Part shown: positions 28,191-36,700 of the stretch, in pieces | Position numbering within the stretch: position 1 is the stretch's first letter | Layout of the letters: the number at the start of each line of letters is the position of its first letter | Source of the DNA: Pararhizobium qamdonense | GTDB lineage: Bacteria > Pseudomonadota > Alphaproteobacteria > Rhizobiales > Rhizobiaceae | Assembly (NCBI RefSeq): GCF_029277445.1 | Contig: NZ_CP119566.1 | Span: 262,501 to 326,500 of the forward strand | DNA: 64,000 bases | Direction of reading: 5' to 3' | Made by a program: the position numbers and the translations under genes | Notes under the pieces: generated by a model | Databases searched by the model: none | Told to the model about the DNA's origin: nothing | What the model saw: the letters and a program-made list of their open reading frames with translations, nothing else

Positions 28191-28925
28191 ATGCAGACGA
28201 TCGCACTTGTCGATGACGACCGGAATATCCTGACTTCAGTGTCGATTGCGCTGGAGGCGGAAGGCTACAAGGTCGAAACCTATACCGACGGTGCCTCGGC
28301 TCTCGACGGTCTTTTGGCGCGGCCGCCGCAGCTCGCAATCTTCGATATCAAGATGCCGCGCATGGACGGCATGGAGCTTCTGCGCCGCCTGCGGCAGAAA
28401 TCCGATATCCCGGTGATCTTCCTTACCTCCAAGGATGAAGAGATCGACGAACTGTTCGGCTTGAAGATGGGTGCCGACGATTTCATCACCAAGCCTTTCT
28501 CGCAGCGCCTTCTGGTGGAGCGCGTCAAGGCGATCCTGCGCCGCTCGGCCAATCGCGAGGCAGCCGCCGCTGCAAGCACCGGTGCTGGCGCCGCCAGAAG
28601 TGCCGCCGATATCCAGGCCCGCTCGCTGGAGCGCGGCCAGCTGTCGATGGACCAGGAGCGCCACACCTGCACCTGGAAGAACGAGCCGGTGACGCTGACA
28701 GTCACCGAATTCCTGATCCTGCATTCCCTGGCGCAGCGCCCCGGCGTGGTGAAAAGCCGCGATTCCCTGATGGACGCCGCTTATGACGAACAGGTTTATG
28801 TCGATGACCGCACCATCGACAGCCACATCAAGCGGTTGCGCAAGAAGTTCAAGATGGTCGATAACGACTTCGACATGATCGAAACGCTGTACGGCGTCGG
28901 CTACCGCTTCCGCGAATCCGCCTGA
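28191..28925 (+). CDS. chvI: response regulator ChvI
   Basis: OmpR-family regulator of the ExoR-ChvG-ChvI system, which controls acid response, exopolysaccharide, motility and host entry in rhizobia and agrobacteria. The receiver domain begins [13 protein letters not shown] with the phosphorylated Asp in [12 protein letters not shown] (Asp52) and Lys in FITKPFS. A winged-helix domain follows ([16 protein letters not shown] to YGVGYRFRE). An Ala/Gly-rich linker of about 20 residues joins them. I used the family start MQT; an ATG 18 bases upstream (28173) also has a good GGAGG site and would add six residues. Confidence 0.95.
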   Translation: MQTIALVDDDRNILTSVSIALEAEGYKVETYTDGASALDGLLARPPQLAIFDIKMPRMDGMELLRRLRQKSDIPVIFLTSKDEEIDELFGLKMGADDFITKPFSQRLLVERVKAILRRSANREAAAAASTGAGAARSAADIQARSLERGQLSMDQERHTCTWKNEPVTLTVTEFLILHSLAQRPGVVKSRDSLMDAAYDEQVYVDDRTIDSHIKRLRKKFKMVDNDFDMIETLYGVGYRFRESA

Positions 28926-28944
28926 GGCTGACTTTGGTCTCCCC

Positions 28945-28983
28945 GCCACGCCGGGCATTGCCCTTCGTGCAATCTGGCGTGGC
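28945..28983. other. intergenic stem-loop after chvI
   Basis: GCCACGCC (28945-28952) pairs with GGCGTGGC (28976-28983), and inside it ATTGC (28957-28961) pairs with GCAAT (28969-28973). It starts 20 bases after the chvI stop. There is no T run, so it is more likely an mRNA processing or attenuation structure than a strong terminator. Confidence 0.6.
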
Positions 28984-29070
28984 CTTGGGTTGAGCTGTAT
29001 GATACGGCTCCGCGCCAGGAGAGACGCAAGCGTGATCTCCATTCCGCCCTCCGGCGGACGGCAGGCAAAT

Positions 29071-29120
29071 CTGCCATTGCACGGCAGTTGCTGCCATTGA
29101 ACGGCAGTTGTTGCCATTGA
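29071..29120. repeat. 20-bp tandem repeats upstream of chvG
   Basis: Two and a half head-to-tail copies of a 20-base unit: 29071-29090, 29091-29110 (CTGCCATTGAACGGCAGTTG; one mismatch between them) and a half copy 29111-29120. Each unit contains the dyad CTGCC-N7-GGCAG. The block ends 33 bases before the chvG start. Confidence 0.9.
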
Positions 29121-29153
29121 CATACAGGGGCCGCGAAAGCGGGAGTTGAAGGC

Positions 29154-30935
29154 TTGGTCGAAGTCTTGCGCAATATCGATTTGGATGAGGGCGAAACACG
29201 GGCGGCTTCCGGCCGCAAGTGGGCGCATCCGTTCACGCTGATTCGCCGCATCTTCGGCAATGCCGTGTTTTCCAGCCTGACGCGCCGGATCCTGTTTTTC
29301 AATCTCGTCGCGCTCGTCGTCCTCGTCGGCGGCATCATGTACCTCAATCAATTCCGCGAAGGGCTGATCGATGCGCGCGTCGAAAGCCTGTTGACGCAGG
29401 GCGAAATTATCGCCGGCGCGATTGCGGCATCTGCCTCCGTCGATACCAATTCGATTACCATCGATCCCGAAAAGCTACTGGAACTGCAGGCGGGCCAAAG
29501 CATCACGCCGTTGCCGAGCGACGAGGATCTGGAATTCCCGATCAACCAGGAACGAGTGGCGCCGGTGCTGCGGCGGCTGATATCGCCGACCCGCACCCGT
29601 GCCCGCCTGTTTGACGCCGATGCCGATCTCCTGCTGGATTCGCGTCATCTCTATACCGGCGGCCAGGTATTGCGCTTCGACCTCCCGCCGATCGAGCCGG
29701 AGGCCGTGACCTGGTCGGAACGGCTGAACTCCTGGTTTAACCGGGTGCTGCAGCCGGGCAACCTGCCGCTCTACAAGGAGCCGCCGGGTGGCAACGGCGC
29801 GATCTACCCCGAAGTCATGAATGCGCTGACCGGCGTTCGCGGCGCCGTCGTGCGGGTCACCGAAAAGGGCGAGCTGATCGTCTCCGTCGCCGTGCCCGTC
29901 CAGCGTTTCCGCGCGGTTCTCGGCGTGCTGCTTTTGTCGACGCAGGCCGGCGATATCGACAAGATCGTCCATGCCGAGCGGCTGGCCATCATCCGGGTTT
30001 TCGGCGTCGCCGCCCTCGTCAACGTCATCCTGTCGCTGCTGCTCTCCAGCACGATCGCCAACCCGCTGCGTCGCCTGTCGGCCGCCGCCATCCGGGTGCG
30101 GCGGGGCGGCGCCAAGGAACGCGAGGAAATTCCGGATTTCTCGTCGCGCCAGGATGAGATCGGCAACCTGTCCGTTGCCCTGCGCGAAATGACCACGGCG
30201 CTGTATGACCGTATTGCCGCCATCGAGAATTTTGCCGCCGATGTCAGCCACGAACTGAAGAACCCGCTGACCTCGCTGCGCAGTGCCGTGGAGACGCTGC
30301 CGCTGGCGCGCACCGACGATTCCAAGAAGCGGCTGATGGACGTCATCCAACATGACGTGCGCCGTCTCGACCGCTTGATCAGCGATATCTCCGATGCTTC
30401 CCGGCTCGATGCGGAGCTTGCCCGCAGTGATGCGAAGGCAGTGGACCTGGAAAAACTGCTCGGCGGCCTTGTCGATCTGTCGCGCCAGATCCGCAGCGGC
30501 AAGAAGATCGTCGAGATGAGTTTCGCCGTCGAGCGCAAGGACAATCCGAAGGCGCGCTTCGATGTCGGCGGCTATGAATTGCGCATCGGCCAGATCATCA
30601 CGAACCTGATCGAGAATGCCCGCTCCTTTGTTCCGGACCAGGGCGGGCGCATCGTCCTGCGGCTGACCCGGACCCGAAGCCGCTGCATCATCTATGTCGA
30701 GGATAATGGCCCGGGCATCCAGGCCGAAGATATCGACCGGATTTTCGAACGCTTCTACACCGACCGTCCGGATGGCGAAGATTTTGGCCAGAATTCGGGC
30801 CTGGGTCTCTCCATCTCCCGCCAGATCGCCGAGGCCCATGGCGGCTCGTTGAAGGCCGAGAACATGATGGATGCGAGCGGCAAGATCACCGGCGCCCGCT
30901 TCATCCTGTCGCTTCCGATCGAGAACCACGCGTGA
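29154..30935 (+). CDS. chvG: sensor histidine kinase ChvG (ExoS)
   Basis: Membrane kinase partner of ChvI, 593 residues. One membrane segment at about 47-65, a periplasmic sensor domain of about 210 residues, a second segment near 280-300, HAMP, and then the H-box ADVSHELKNPLTSL and ATPase motifs NLIENARSF, DNGPGI and GLGLSI. The periplasmic inhibitor ExoR binds this sensor region in relatives. The start appears to be TTG at 29154 (after GGGAG, 8 bases); a stop codon 36 bases upstream leaves no in-frame ATG or GTG. It overlaps hprK by four bases (GTGA). Confidence 0.95.
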   Translation: MVEVLRNIDLDEGETRAASGRKWAHPFTLIRRIFGNAVFSSLTRRILFFNLVALVVLVGGIMYLNQFREGLIDARVESLLTQGEIIAGAIAASASVDTNSITIDPEKLLELQAGQSITPLPSDEDLEFPINQERVAPVLRRLISPTRTRARLFDADADLLLDSRHLYTGGQVLRFDLPPIEPEAVTWSERLNSWFNRVLQPGNLPLYKEPPGGNGAIYPEVMNALTGVRGAVVRVTEKGELIVSVAVPVQRFRAVLGVLLLSTQAGDIDKIVHAERLAIIRVFGVAALVNVILSLLLSSTIANPLRRLSAAAIRVRRGGAKEREEIPDFSSRQDEIGNLSVALREMTTALYDRIAAIENFAADVSHELKNPLTSLRSAVETLPLARTDDSKKRLMDVIQHDVRRLDRLISDISDASRLDAELARSDAKAVDLEKLLGGLVDLSRQIRSGKKIVEMSFAVERKDNPKARFDVGGYELRIGQIITNLIENARSFVPDQGGRIVLRLTRTRSRCIIYVEDNGPGIQAEDIDRIFERFYTDRPDGEDFGQNSGLGLSISRQIAEAHGGSLKAENMMDASGKITGARFILSLPIENHA

Positions 30936-31399
30936 CGAACCCGGCGGTCAATGTTCACGCGACCGCCGCCGTGATCGGAACCAGCGGTTTTCTGTTTGTC
31001 GGCCCGTCCGGTTCGGGCAAGACGATGCTGGCGCTCTCCTGCATAGCGGCGGCACGTCATTGCGGATTGTTTGCAGCCCTCGTCTCGGACGACCAGGTGC
31101 TGATGTCCAGGCACAATGGACGCGCTATCGCCCGTCGCCCGGCCTCGATTGCCGGCCTTGCCGAAATCCGCGGTTCACGCATCATTGCTGTCGAGACCAT
31201 CCCGGCGGCCGTCATCGATTTCGCCATTCTGCCGGTCAAATCGCCGTTTGAACCGCGTCTGGCGCCGGAAAATGAGCAGTTTTCTTTGCCATCCGGCGAT
31301 TTTTTGCCGCTGTGCCGGCTTCCCTTTGGCGAAGGCTTGAATTCCTTTGAAATTCTGCGGCTTATTTTGCCTCAAAATGCCAATTTTCAAGGACAATGA
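30932..31399 (+). CDS. hprK: short HPr kinase/phosphorylase (HprK, alphaproteobacterial type)
   Basis: ATP-dependent kinase that phosphorylates HPr on its regulatory Ser. It is the truncated 155-residue form found in alphaproteobacteria, equal to the catalytic C-terminal domain of Gram-positive HprK and lacking the N-terminal domain. The P-loop is GPSGSGKT (24-31), and LVSDDQVLM resembles the catalytic DD segment. The GTG start overlaps the chvG stop, so expression is coupled to the ChvG sensor. Next come manX (EIIA) and ptsH (HPr), its likely target. Confidence 0.92.
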   Translation: MTNPAVNVHATAAVIGTSGFLFVGPSGSGKTMLALSCIAAARHCGLFAALVSDDQVLMSRHNGRAIARRPASIAGLAEIRGSRIIAVETIPAAVIDFAILPVKSPFEPRLAPENEQFSLPSGDFLPLCRLPFGEGLNSFEILRLILPQNANFQGQ

Positions 31400-31544
31400 T
31401 GCTTCTTAAGGCAGTAATTGCGGATTTTTAACTTGCCATTCGCCTTTTCCTTGCCAAGATGGCCGCCCTAAAGGTGGACGGAATTGCTGCATTGCGATAT
31501 CTGACCATCCTTAGATTTGCAGATGCAGTTGGAGCGAAGACACC

Positions 31545-31946
31545 ATGATCGGACTTGTGCTTGTCACACACGGCAAGCTGGCTGAAGAGTTTCGTCATGC
31601 GCTGGAGCATGTCGTTGGTCCGCAAAAGTCAATCGAGACTGTCTGCATCGGCCCCGAGGATGATATGGATCAGCGCCGGCAGGACATCCTGCATGCGGTT
31701 CTCGCCGCCGACGAAGGCAATGGCGTGATCATCCTGACTGACATGTTCGGCGGCACACCGTCCAATCTGGCGATCTCGGTCATGCAAAGCGGCACCGTCG
31801 AAGTCATTGCCGGCGTCAATCTTCCCATGCTGATCAAACTGGCCGGCGTCCGTGGCGAAAGCGATATGGACAAGGCCCTCGTCGAAGCGTCCGAAGCAGG
31901 CAGGAAATACATCAATGTCGCAAGCCGTGTCCTCAGTGGCAAGTAA
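31545..31946 (+). CDS. manX: PTS EIIA component of the mannose family (ManX-type)
   Basis: Small phosphocarrier of 133 residues with the EIIA-Man fold. The phospho-acceptor is His9 in VLVTHGKLAEEF, and LTDMFGGTPSNLA is the conserved substrate-contact segment. No EIIB, EIIC or EIID genes follow, so this protein serves regulation rather than sugar import. In Sinorhizobium the equivalent EIIA and HPr affect carbon preference, exopolysaccharide and other traits. It starts 145 bases after hprK, enough for a separate promoter, and precedes ptsH by about 13 bases. Confidence 0.93.
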   Translation: MIGLVLVTHGKLAEEFRHALEHVVGPQKSIETVCIGPEDDMDQRRQDILHAVLAADEGNGVIILTDMFGGTPSNLAISVMQSGTVEVIAGVNLPMLIKLAGVRGESDMDKALVEASEAGRKYINVASRVLSGK

Positions 31947-31959
31947 CGGGACTGAGGCC

Positions 31960-32232
31960 ATGACGCTCTCCCGCGACCTTCTGATCGTCAACAAGCGTGG
32001 CCTGCATGCCCGCGCCTCCGCCAAGTTTGTGCAGACGGTCGAGGGCTATGATGCCGAGATCCATGTCTCGAAGGATGGCATGACTGTCGGCGGCACCTCG
32101 ATCATGGGCCTGATGATGCTGGCAGCCAGCACCGGCTCCTCGGTTTCCGTCACCTCCAGCGGCCGCCAGGCACAGGAAGCGCTTGATGCCCTCGACGCTC
32201 TGGTTGCCGACAAGTTCGGCGAAGAAATCTGA
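31960..32232 (+). CDS. ptsH: phosphocarrier protein HPr
   Basis: HPr of 90 residues: the EI-dependent site is His16 in NKRGLHARASAKF, and the HprK site is Ser47 in GGTSIMGLMML. Both regulatory inputs are therefore present, in line with the hprK gene two positions upstream. I used the ATG at 31960; an ATG at 31915 after AGGAAA would add 15 residues and overlap manX by 32 bases, and cannot be excluded. Enzyme I is not in the window. Confidence 0.93.
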   Translation: MTLSRDLLIVNKRGLHARASAKFVQTVEGYDAEIHVSKDGMTVGGTSIMGLMMLAASTGSSVSVTSSGRQAQEALDALDALVADKFGEEI

Positions 32233-32248
32233 CCTTGGCCGGGTAAGA

Positions 32249-32278
32249 GACATAAAGATATAAAGACTTCTTTATGTC
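32249..32278. promoter_or_regulatory. nested inverted repeats upstream of ahcY, candidate SahR-type operator
   Basis: Outer repeat GACATAAAGA (32249-32258) and TCTTTATGTC (32269-32278) are perfect inverted copies 10 bases apart. Inside, ATAAAGACTTCTTTAT (32260-32275) is a 7+2+7 inverted repeat sharing the same right arm. They lie 140-170 bases before ahcY. The ArsR-family regulator SahR controls ahcY in several proteobacteria; linking it to this site is inference. No T run follows, so it is not a normal ptsH terminator. Confidence 0.5.
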
Positions 32279-32417
32279 CTGTTGCTCCTTTTCGCATTTC
32301 CTGATAATTGAGGAACAAACTTCCTGCTGACGGCGGGAAGCGCGAATTCTAAGTGCGCCCTGCCCGGCCCTGCCAAAATGTCAGGACGCCGTTCACGGCA
32401 CCAGCCCGGAGTATCTC

Positions 32418-33818
32418 ATGAGCACGACAAACGACTATCTGGTTGCGGATATCGGCCTTGCCGATTTTGGCCGCAAGGAAATCACCATCGCCGAAACCGA
32501 AATGCCGGGCCTGATCGCCTGCCGCGAAGAATTCGGCACTGCAAAGCCGCTGAAGGGCGCCCGCATCACCGGCTCGCTGCACATGACCATCCAGACGGCC
32601 GTCTTGATCGAAACGCTGACTGCACTCGGCGCCGACGTGCGCTGGGCATCCTGCAACATCTTCTCGACGCAGGACCACGCTGCAGCCGCGATCGCCGCCA
32701 CCGGCGTTCCGGTCTTTGCGGTCAAGGGCGAAAGCCTGGAAGAATACTGGACCTACACAGACCAGATCTTTCAATGGGCCGATGGCGGCGTTTCCAACAT
32801 GATCCTCGATGACGGTGGCGACGCCACCATGTACATCCTGCTCGGCGCCCGCGCCGAAGCCGGTGAAGATGTGCTGTCGAAGCCGGAATCGGAAGAAGAG
32901 GAAATCCTCGTCGCCCAGATCAAGAAGCGCCTGGCCGCTTCGCCGGGCTGGTTCACCAAGCAGCGCGATGCCATCAAGGGCGTGACGGAAGAAACCACCA
33001 CCGGCGTCAACCGTCTCTACCAGCTGCATGCCAAGGGCCTTCTGCCCTTCCCGGCCATCAACGTTAACGATTCGGTGACCAAGTCGAAGTTCGACAACAA
33101 GTATGGCTGCAAGGAATCGCTGGTTGACGGTATCCGCCGCGGCACCGACGTGATGATGGCCGGCAAGGTTGCCGTCGTCTGCGGTTACGGCGATGTCGGC
33201 AAGGGTTCTGCCGCTTCGCTTTCCGGCGCCGGCGCCCGCGTCAAGGTGACGGAAGTCGATCCGATCTGCGCCCTGCAGGCCGCCATGGACGGCTTTGAAG
33301 TCGTTCAGCTCGAAGACGTCGTCTCCTCGGCCGACATCTTCATCACGACGACCGGCAACAAGGACGTCATCCGCATGGACCACATGCGCGAGATGAAAGA
33401 CATGGCCATCGTAGGCAATATCGGCCATTTCGACAATGAAATTCAGGTTTCCGCACTGCGCAACCTGAAATGGACCAACATCAAGCCGCAGGTCGATCTG
33501 ATCGAGTTCCCCAAGGGCAACCGCATGATCCTTCTGTCGGAAGGCCGCCTGCTCAATCTCGGCAACGCAACCGGCCATCCGTCCTTCGTGATGTCGGCAT
33601 CGTTCTCCAACCAGGTTCTGGCCCAGATCGAGCTGTTCACCAAGGGCGAGCGATATGACAAGGGCGTTCATATCCTGCCCAAGCATCTCGACGAGAAGGT
33701 CGCCCGTCTGCATCTGGCCAAGCTCGGCGCCAGGCTGACCGAACTTTCGGAAGAACAGGCCGGCTATATCGGTGTGACGCCGCAGGGCCCGTTCAAGTCG
33801 GAACACTACCGCTACTAG
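32418..33818 (+). CDS. ahcY: adenosylhomocysteinase
   Basis: Splits S-adenosylhomocysteine into adenosine and homocysteine, keeping methylation reactions going. 466 residues with the NAD-binding GYGDVGKG motif near residue 257, the substrate-binding [13 protein letters not shown] and [20 protein letters not shown] segments, and the conserved C-terminus PFKSEHYRY that reaches into the neighbouring subunit. It is followed by a strong terminator and preceded by the nested inverted repeats. Placing it after the PTS genes is usual in rhizobia, without an obvious functional link. Confidence 0.98.
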   Translation: MSTTNDYLVADIGLADFGRKEITIAETEMPGLIACREEFGTAKPLKGARITGSLHMTIQTAVLIETLTALGADVRWASCNIFSTQDHAAAAIAATGVPVFAVKGESLEEYWTYTDQIFQWADGGVSNMILDDGGDATMYILLGARAEAGEDVLSKPESEEEEILVAQIKKRLAASPGWFTKQRDAIKGVTEETTTGVNRLYQLHAKGLLPFPAINVNDSVTKSKFDNKYGCKESLVDGIRRGTDVMMAGKVAVVCGYGDVGKGSAASLSGAGARVKVTEVDPICALQAAMDGFEVVQLEDVVSSADIFITTTGNKDVIRMDHMREMKDMAIVGNIGHFDNEIQVSALRNLKWTNIKPQVDLIEFPKGNRMILLSEGRLLNLGNATGHPSFVMSASFSNQVLAQIELFTKGERYDKGVHILPKHLDEKVARLHLAKLGARLTELSEEQAGYIGVTPQGPFKSEHYRY

Positions 33819-33845
33819 TCCTTACCCGGATAATCCACAACATAT

Positions 33846-33887
33846 AGAGGCCGCGATCTTGACAGGAGATCGCGGCCTCTTTTTTTG
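33846..33887 (+). terminator. rho-independent terminator of ahcY
   Basis: Perfect 14-bp stem AGAGGCCGCGATCT/AGATCGCGGCCTCT (33846-33859 with 33867-33880), 7-base loop, then seven T residues. It starts 28 bases after the ahcY stop. Confidence 0.95.
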
Positions 33888-34219
33888 CTCCGCCCTTCCC
33901 GAGGATTCCCCGAAGGCGTATGTTTTTGGCACAATGATTCGTGACGAAGATGCGGAACAGACGCGTCGCGGATGGGATGTCTTGTCGTTGAGGCGGCAAA
34001 CAGACGAAGACATGCCGGACTGCAATCGGAATTGAACGAGGCCCGCGTCAGTGGGATTTCGATTTAGCACTGCGTGGCGATTTGCAACCGGACGAATGAC
34101 CCTGAACGCACCCAGCCGAAAGGCCGGGGCACGCTTCAAGGTATTGAATACACATATGATCATGTGATTCGGGTTTCCCGGCACACCGGTCATCTGTGGT
34201 GCAAACGGGGAAGCACGCC
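33888..34219. other. intergenic region upstream of divL
   Basis: 332 bases without a supported gene. Near the right end is a dyad CACAT-N6-ATGTG (34151-34166) abutting a GATTC site (34166-34170), which is a target of the cell-cycle methylase CcrM (GANTC), about 50 bases before divL. The remainder shows nothing recognisable. Confidence 0.5.
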
Positions 34220-36700
34220 ATGGAAACAGGTTCTTTGAAACGCGCCGGCGGCCGGATTCCGTCTCTGCTGCGACGGTTCATGGCAAGCTCGACGCTGGTC
34301 GCTTTCGCCGGCCCTGCCTGTGCAGCGGTCGAGGGTGCGGCGACCGCCAACCTGTTCGGCTCCTCGGAAGTCGTTACATTTTCCCTCCTCATCGGCGTAA
34401 TTTCGGCAGCCATGCTGTCGGCCATCTGGCTGATCCGCCAGCGCGGCAATATGGAGGCCGACAATCGCGAGCTGAACACGGCGCTCGCCGATGCCAACCA
34501 CCGGATCTCACGGTTCCAGGCCCTGATTGCCGACAAGAACCGCCGTATCGTCGTGTGGGAAGGCCAGTCGAACAAGCCGGAATTTCTAGGCCAGCTGCCT
34601 GCCGAGACCGGCGCGCCACAGGACGACCGCGACTTCCTGGCTTTTGGCCGCTGGATCAAGTCGCAATCGGCATCCGAGCTGGAGAAGGCCATCGAGTTGC
34701 TGCGCTCGCATGCCGAAAGCTTTGACCTCGTCGTCGAAACCAGCCGCAGCGAAATCATCGAAGCCCAGGGCCGCGTTTCCGGCGGCCGCGCCTTTGTCCG
34801 GTTCGTGGCGCTGAACAATCTGCGCGCGGAGCTTGCGGAAGTGAAGATGGAGCGCGACCGGCTGCATGGATCGCTGTCCAATCTGCATACGCTGCTCGAT
34901 GCGATCGACCTGCCTGTCTGGCAGCGCGGGCCGGATGGCGCGCTTCTCTGGGTCAACGACGCCTATGCCGAGGCGGTTGAGGCAAACGATCCCTCCGGCG
35001 CCGTCAAGGAGGCCCGCGAACTTCTGGCGACAGTGGCACGCGAAAAAATCCGGGTCATCAGCACCTATGACTCGCCGTATCGCGAAAAGGTTTCCACCGT
35101 GGTGCGCGGCAACCGGACATTCTACGATGTGGTGGATACCAAGAGCACCAGCGGAACGGCGGGCATGGCGATCAACGTCTCCGACGTGGAGGCCGTTCGC
35201 GAGGAGCTGAACCGGACGCTGAAGAGCCACGCCGAAACGCTCGATCATCTGGCAACGCCGGTGGCGATCTTCGATGGCAGCCAGCAGCTGCAATTCTACA
35301 ACCAGGCTTTCCAGCGGCTATGGGACCTCGACATGGGTTTCCTCGAGCGCAAGCCTGGCAATGGCGAGATCCTCGACCGGCTGCGCGCCGCCGGCAAGCT
35401 GCCGGAGCAGCTGAACTGGAAGCAGTGGAAGGATTCAGCGCTCGCCGTCTATCAGGCGATCGAGACGCAATCCGACCTCTGGCACCTGCCCAATGGCCAG
35501 ACCTTGCGCGTCTTCGCCACCGCCCGCCCGCAGGGCGGAGCAACCTGGGTGTTCGAGAACCTGACGGAAAAGGTGGATCTGGAAACCCGCTACAACACGC
35601 TGGTTCAGGTCCAGGGCGAGACGATCGACCACCTTTCGGAAGGCGTCGCGGTGTTCGGCCCGGATGGCCGCATCAAGCTGTCCAATCCGGCCTTTCGCGC
35701 ATTGTGGGGTGTTACCGAGACCGAGGCCAAGCCCGGAACGCATATCCGCGCCATCGAGCAGGCCTGCGCGCCGTCCTACGATCAGCCGGATGGCTGGAAG
35801 CAGTTTTCGCATCTCATCACCAGCTTCGACGACGAACGGCCGTCCTGCCAGGGCATTCTGGAGCTGCGCACCGGGCTGATTCTCGATTTCGCCGTCATTC
35901 CGCTGCCCAACGCCCAGACAATGCTGACCTTCGTCAACATTACCGACAGCGCACGGGTCGAGCGCGCGCTGACGGAAAAGAACGATGCTTTGCGGATGGC
36001 CGACCATCTGAAGAACGATTTCGTCCAGCACGTCTCCTACGAGTTGCGTTCGCCGCTCACCAATATCATCGGTTTTGCCGATCTCCTGAAAACGCCGGCT
36101 TTTGGATCCTTGACCGAGCGGCAGGCGGAATATGTCGAGCATATCTCGACCTCGTCCTCGCTGCTTTTGACGATTGTCAACGACATCCTCGATCTGGCAA
36201 CCGTTGATGCCGGGATCGTCGAGCTTGACCTGTCGGAAATCAACCTGACGGATTTCCTTGATGAAGTGTCGCTACAAATGGCCGACAGGCTTCAGGAAAG
36301 CGCCGTCACCTTGCAGATCGATACGCCGGATATGCTGGGCCTGTTCGTTGCCGATCACCAGCGGCTGAAACAGATCCTCATCAAGCTTTTGACCAATGCT
36401 GCCAATTTTGCCCCGGATGGCAGCATGGTCAGCCTGAAATGCCGCCGCGAAGGCAGCGATTTTGTTTTCAGCGTTACCGATAATGGCGCCGGTATTCCGC
36501 AGGATGTGCTCGATACCGTTTTCAAGCGCTTCGAGAGCCATGGCCAACATGGCGGCGCGGGCCTTGGCCTGTCGATCGTCGAAAGTTTTGTCAGCCTGCA
36601 TCACGGGACCGTCTCAATCCGCAGCCGCGAAGGCGAAGGCACGGAAGTGACCTGCCGCATCCCAACCGGCGACCTGCCGAAAATCGCTGCGGCGGAATAA
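34220..36700 (+). CDS. divL: DivL-like PAS sensor kinase with Tyr in place of the phospho-His
   Basis: Cell-cycle and polarity regulator that in Caulobacter modulates CckA through DivK. One N-terminal membrane segment (about 51-72), a coiled region, PAS-like domains in the middle, and a kinase core. The H-box reads HVSYELRSPLTN: the phospho-acceptor His is replaced by Tyr607, the DivL hallmark. The ATP-binding motifs (LLTNAANF, DNGAGIP, GGAGLGLSI) look intact. The start was set at the ATG at 34220 after GGGGAAG; a GTG at 34196 is possible. 826 residues. Its stop overlaps the next start by one base. Confidence 0.92.
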   Translation: METGSLKRAGGRIPSLLRRFMASSTLVAFAGPACAAVEGAATANLFGSSEVVTFSLLIGVISAAMLSAIWLIRQRGNMEADNRELNTALADANHRISRFQALIADKNRRIVVWEGQSNKPEFLGQLPAETGAPQDDRDFLAFGRWIKSQSASELEKAIELLRSHAESFDLVVETSRSEIIEAQGRVSGGRAFVRFVALNNLRAELAEVKMERDRLHGSLSNLHTLLDAIDLPVWQRGPDGALLWVNDAYAEAVEANDPSGAVKEARELLATVAREKIRVISTYDSPYREKVSTVVRGNRTFYDVVDTKSTSGTAGMAINVSDVEAVREELNRTLKSHAETLDHLATPVAIFDGSQQLQFYNQAFQRLWDLDMGFLERKPGNGEILDRLRAAGKLPEQLNWKQWKDSALAVYQAIETQSDLWHLPNGQTLRVFATARPQGGATWVFENLTEKVDLETRYNTLVQVQGETIDHLSEGVAVFGPDGRIKLSNPAFRALWGVTETEAKPGTHIRAIEQACAPSYDQPDGWKQFSHLITSFDDERPSCQGILELRTGLILDFAVIPLPNAQTMLTFVNITDSARVERALTEKNDALRMADHLKNDFVQHVSYELRSPLTNIIGFADLLKTPAFGSLTERQAEYVEHISTSSSLLLTIVNDILDLATVDAGIVELDLSEINLTDFLDEVSLQMADRLQESAVTLQIDTPDMLGLFVADHQRLKQILIKLLTNAANFAPDGSMVSLKCRREGSDFVFSVTDNGAGIPQDVLDTVFKRFESHGQHGGAGLGLSIVESFVSLHHGTVSIRSREGEGTEVTCRIPTGDLPKIAAAE

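Noticed and set aside
29071..29120. Possible CRISPR array
   Set aside because: Repeats are directly adjacent without spacers and only two and a half copies exist; no cas genes are present.
32233..32417. Possible SAH or SAM riboswitch before ahcY
   Set aside because: The inverted repeats are AT-rich and I could not match the conserved loops of known SAH, SAM-II or SAM-V riboswitches; a protein operator is the simpler reading.
32349..33806. 485-residue minus-strand frame opposite ahcY
   Set aside because: Antisense to the highly conserved ahcY and crosses no promoter or ribosome site.
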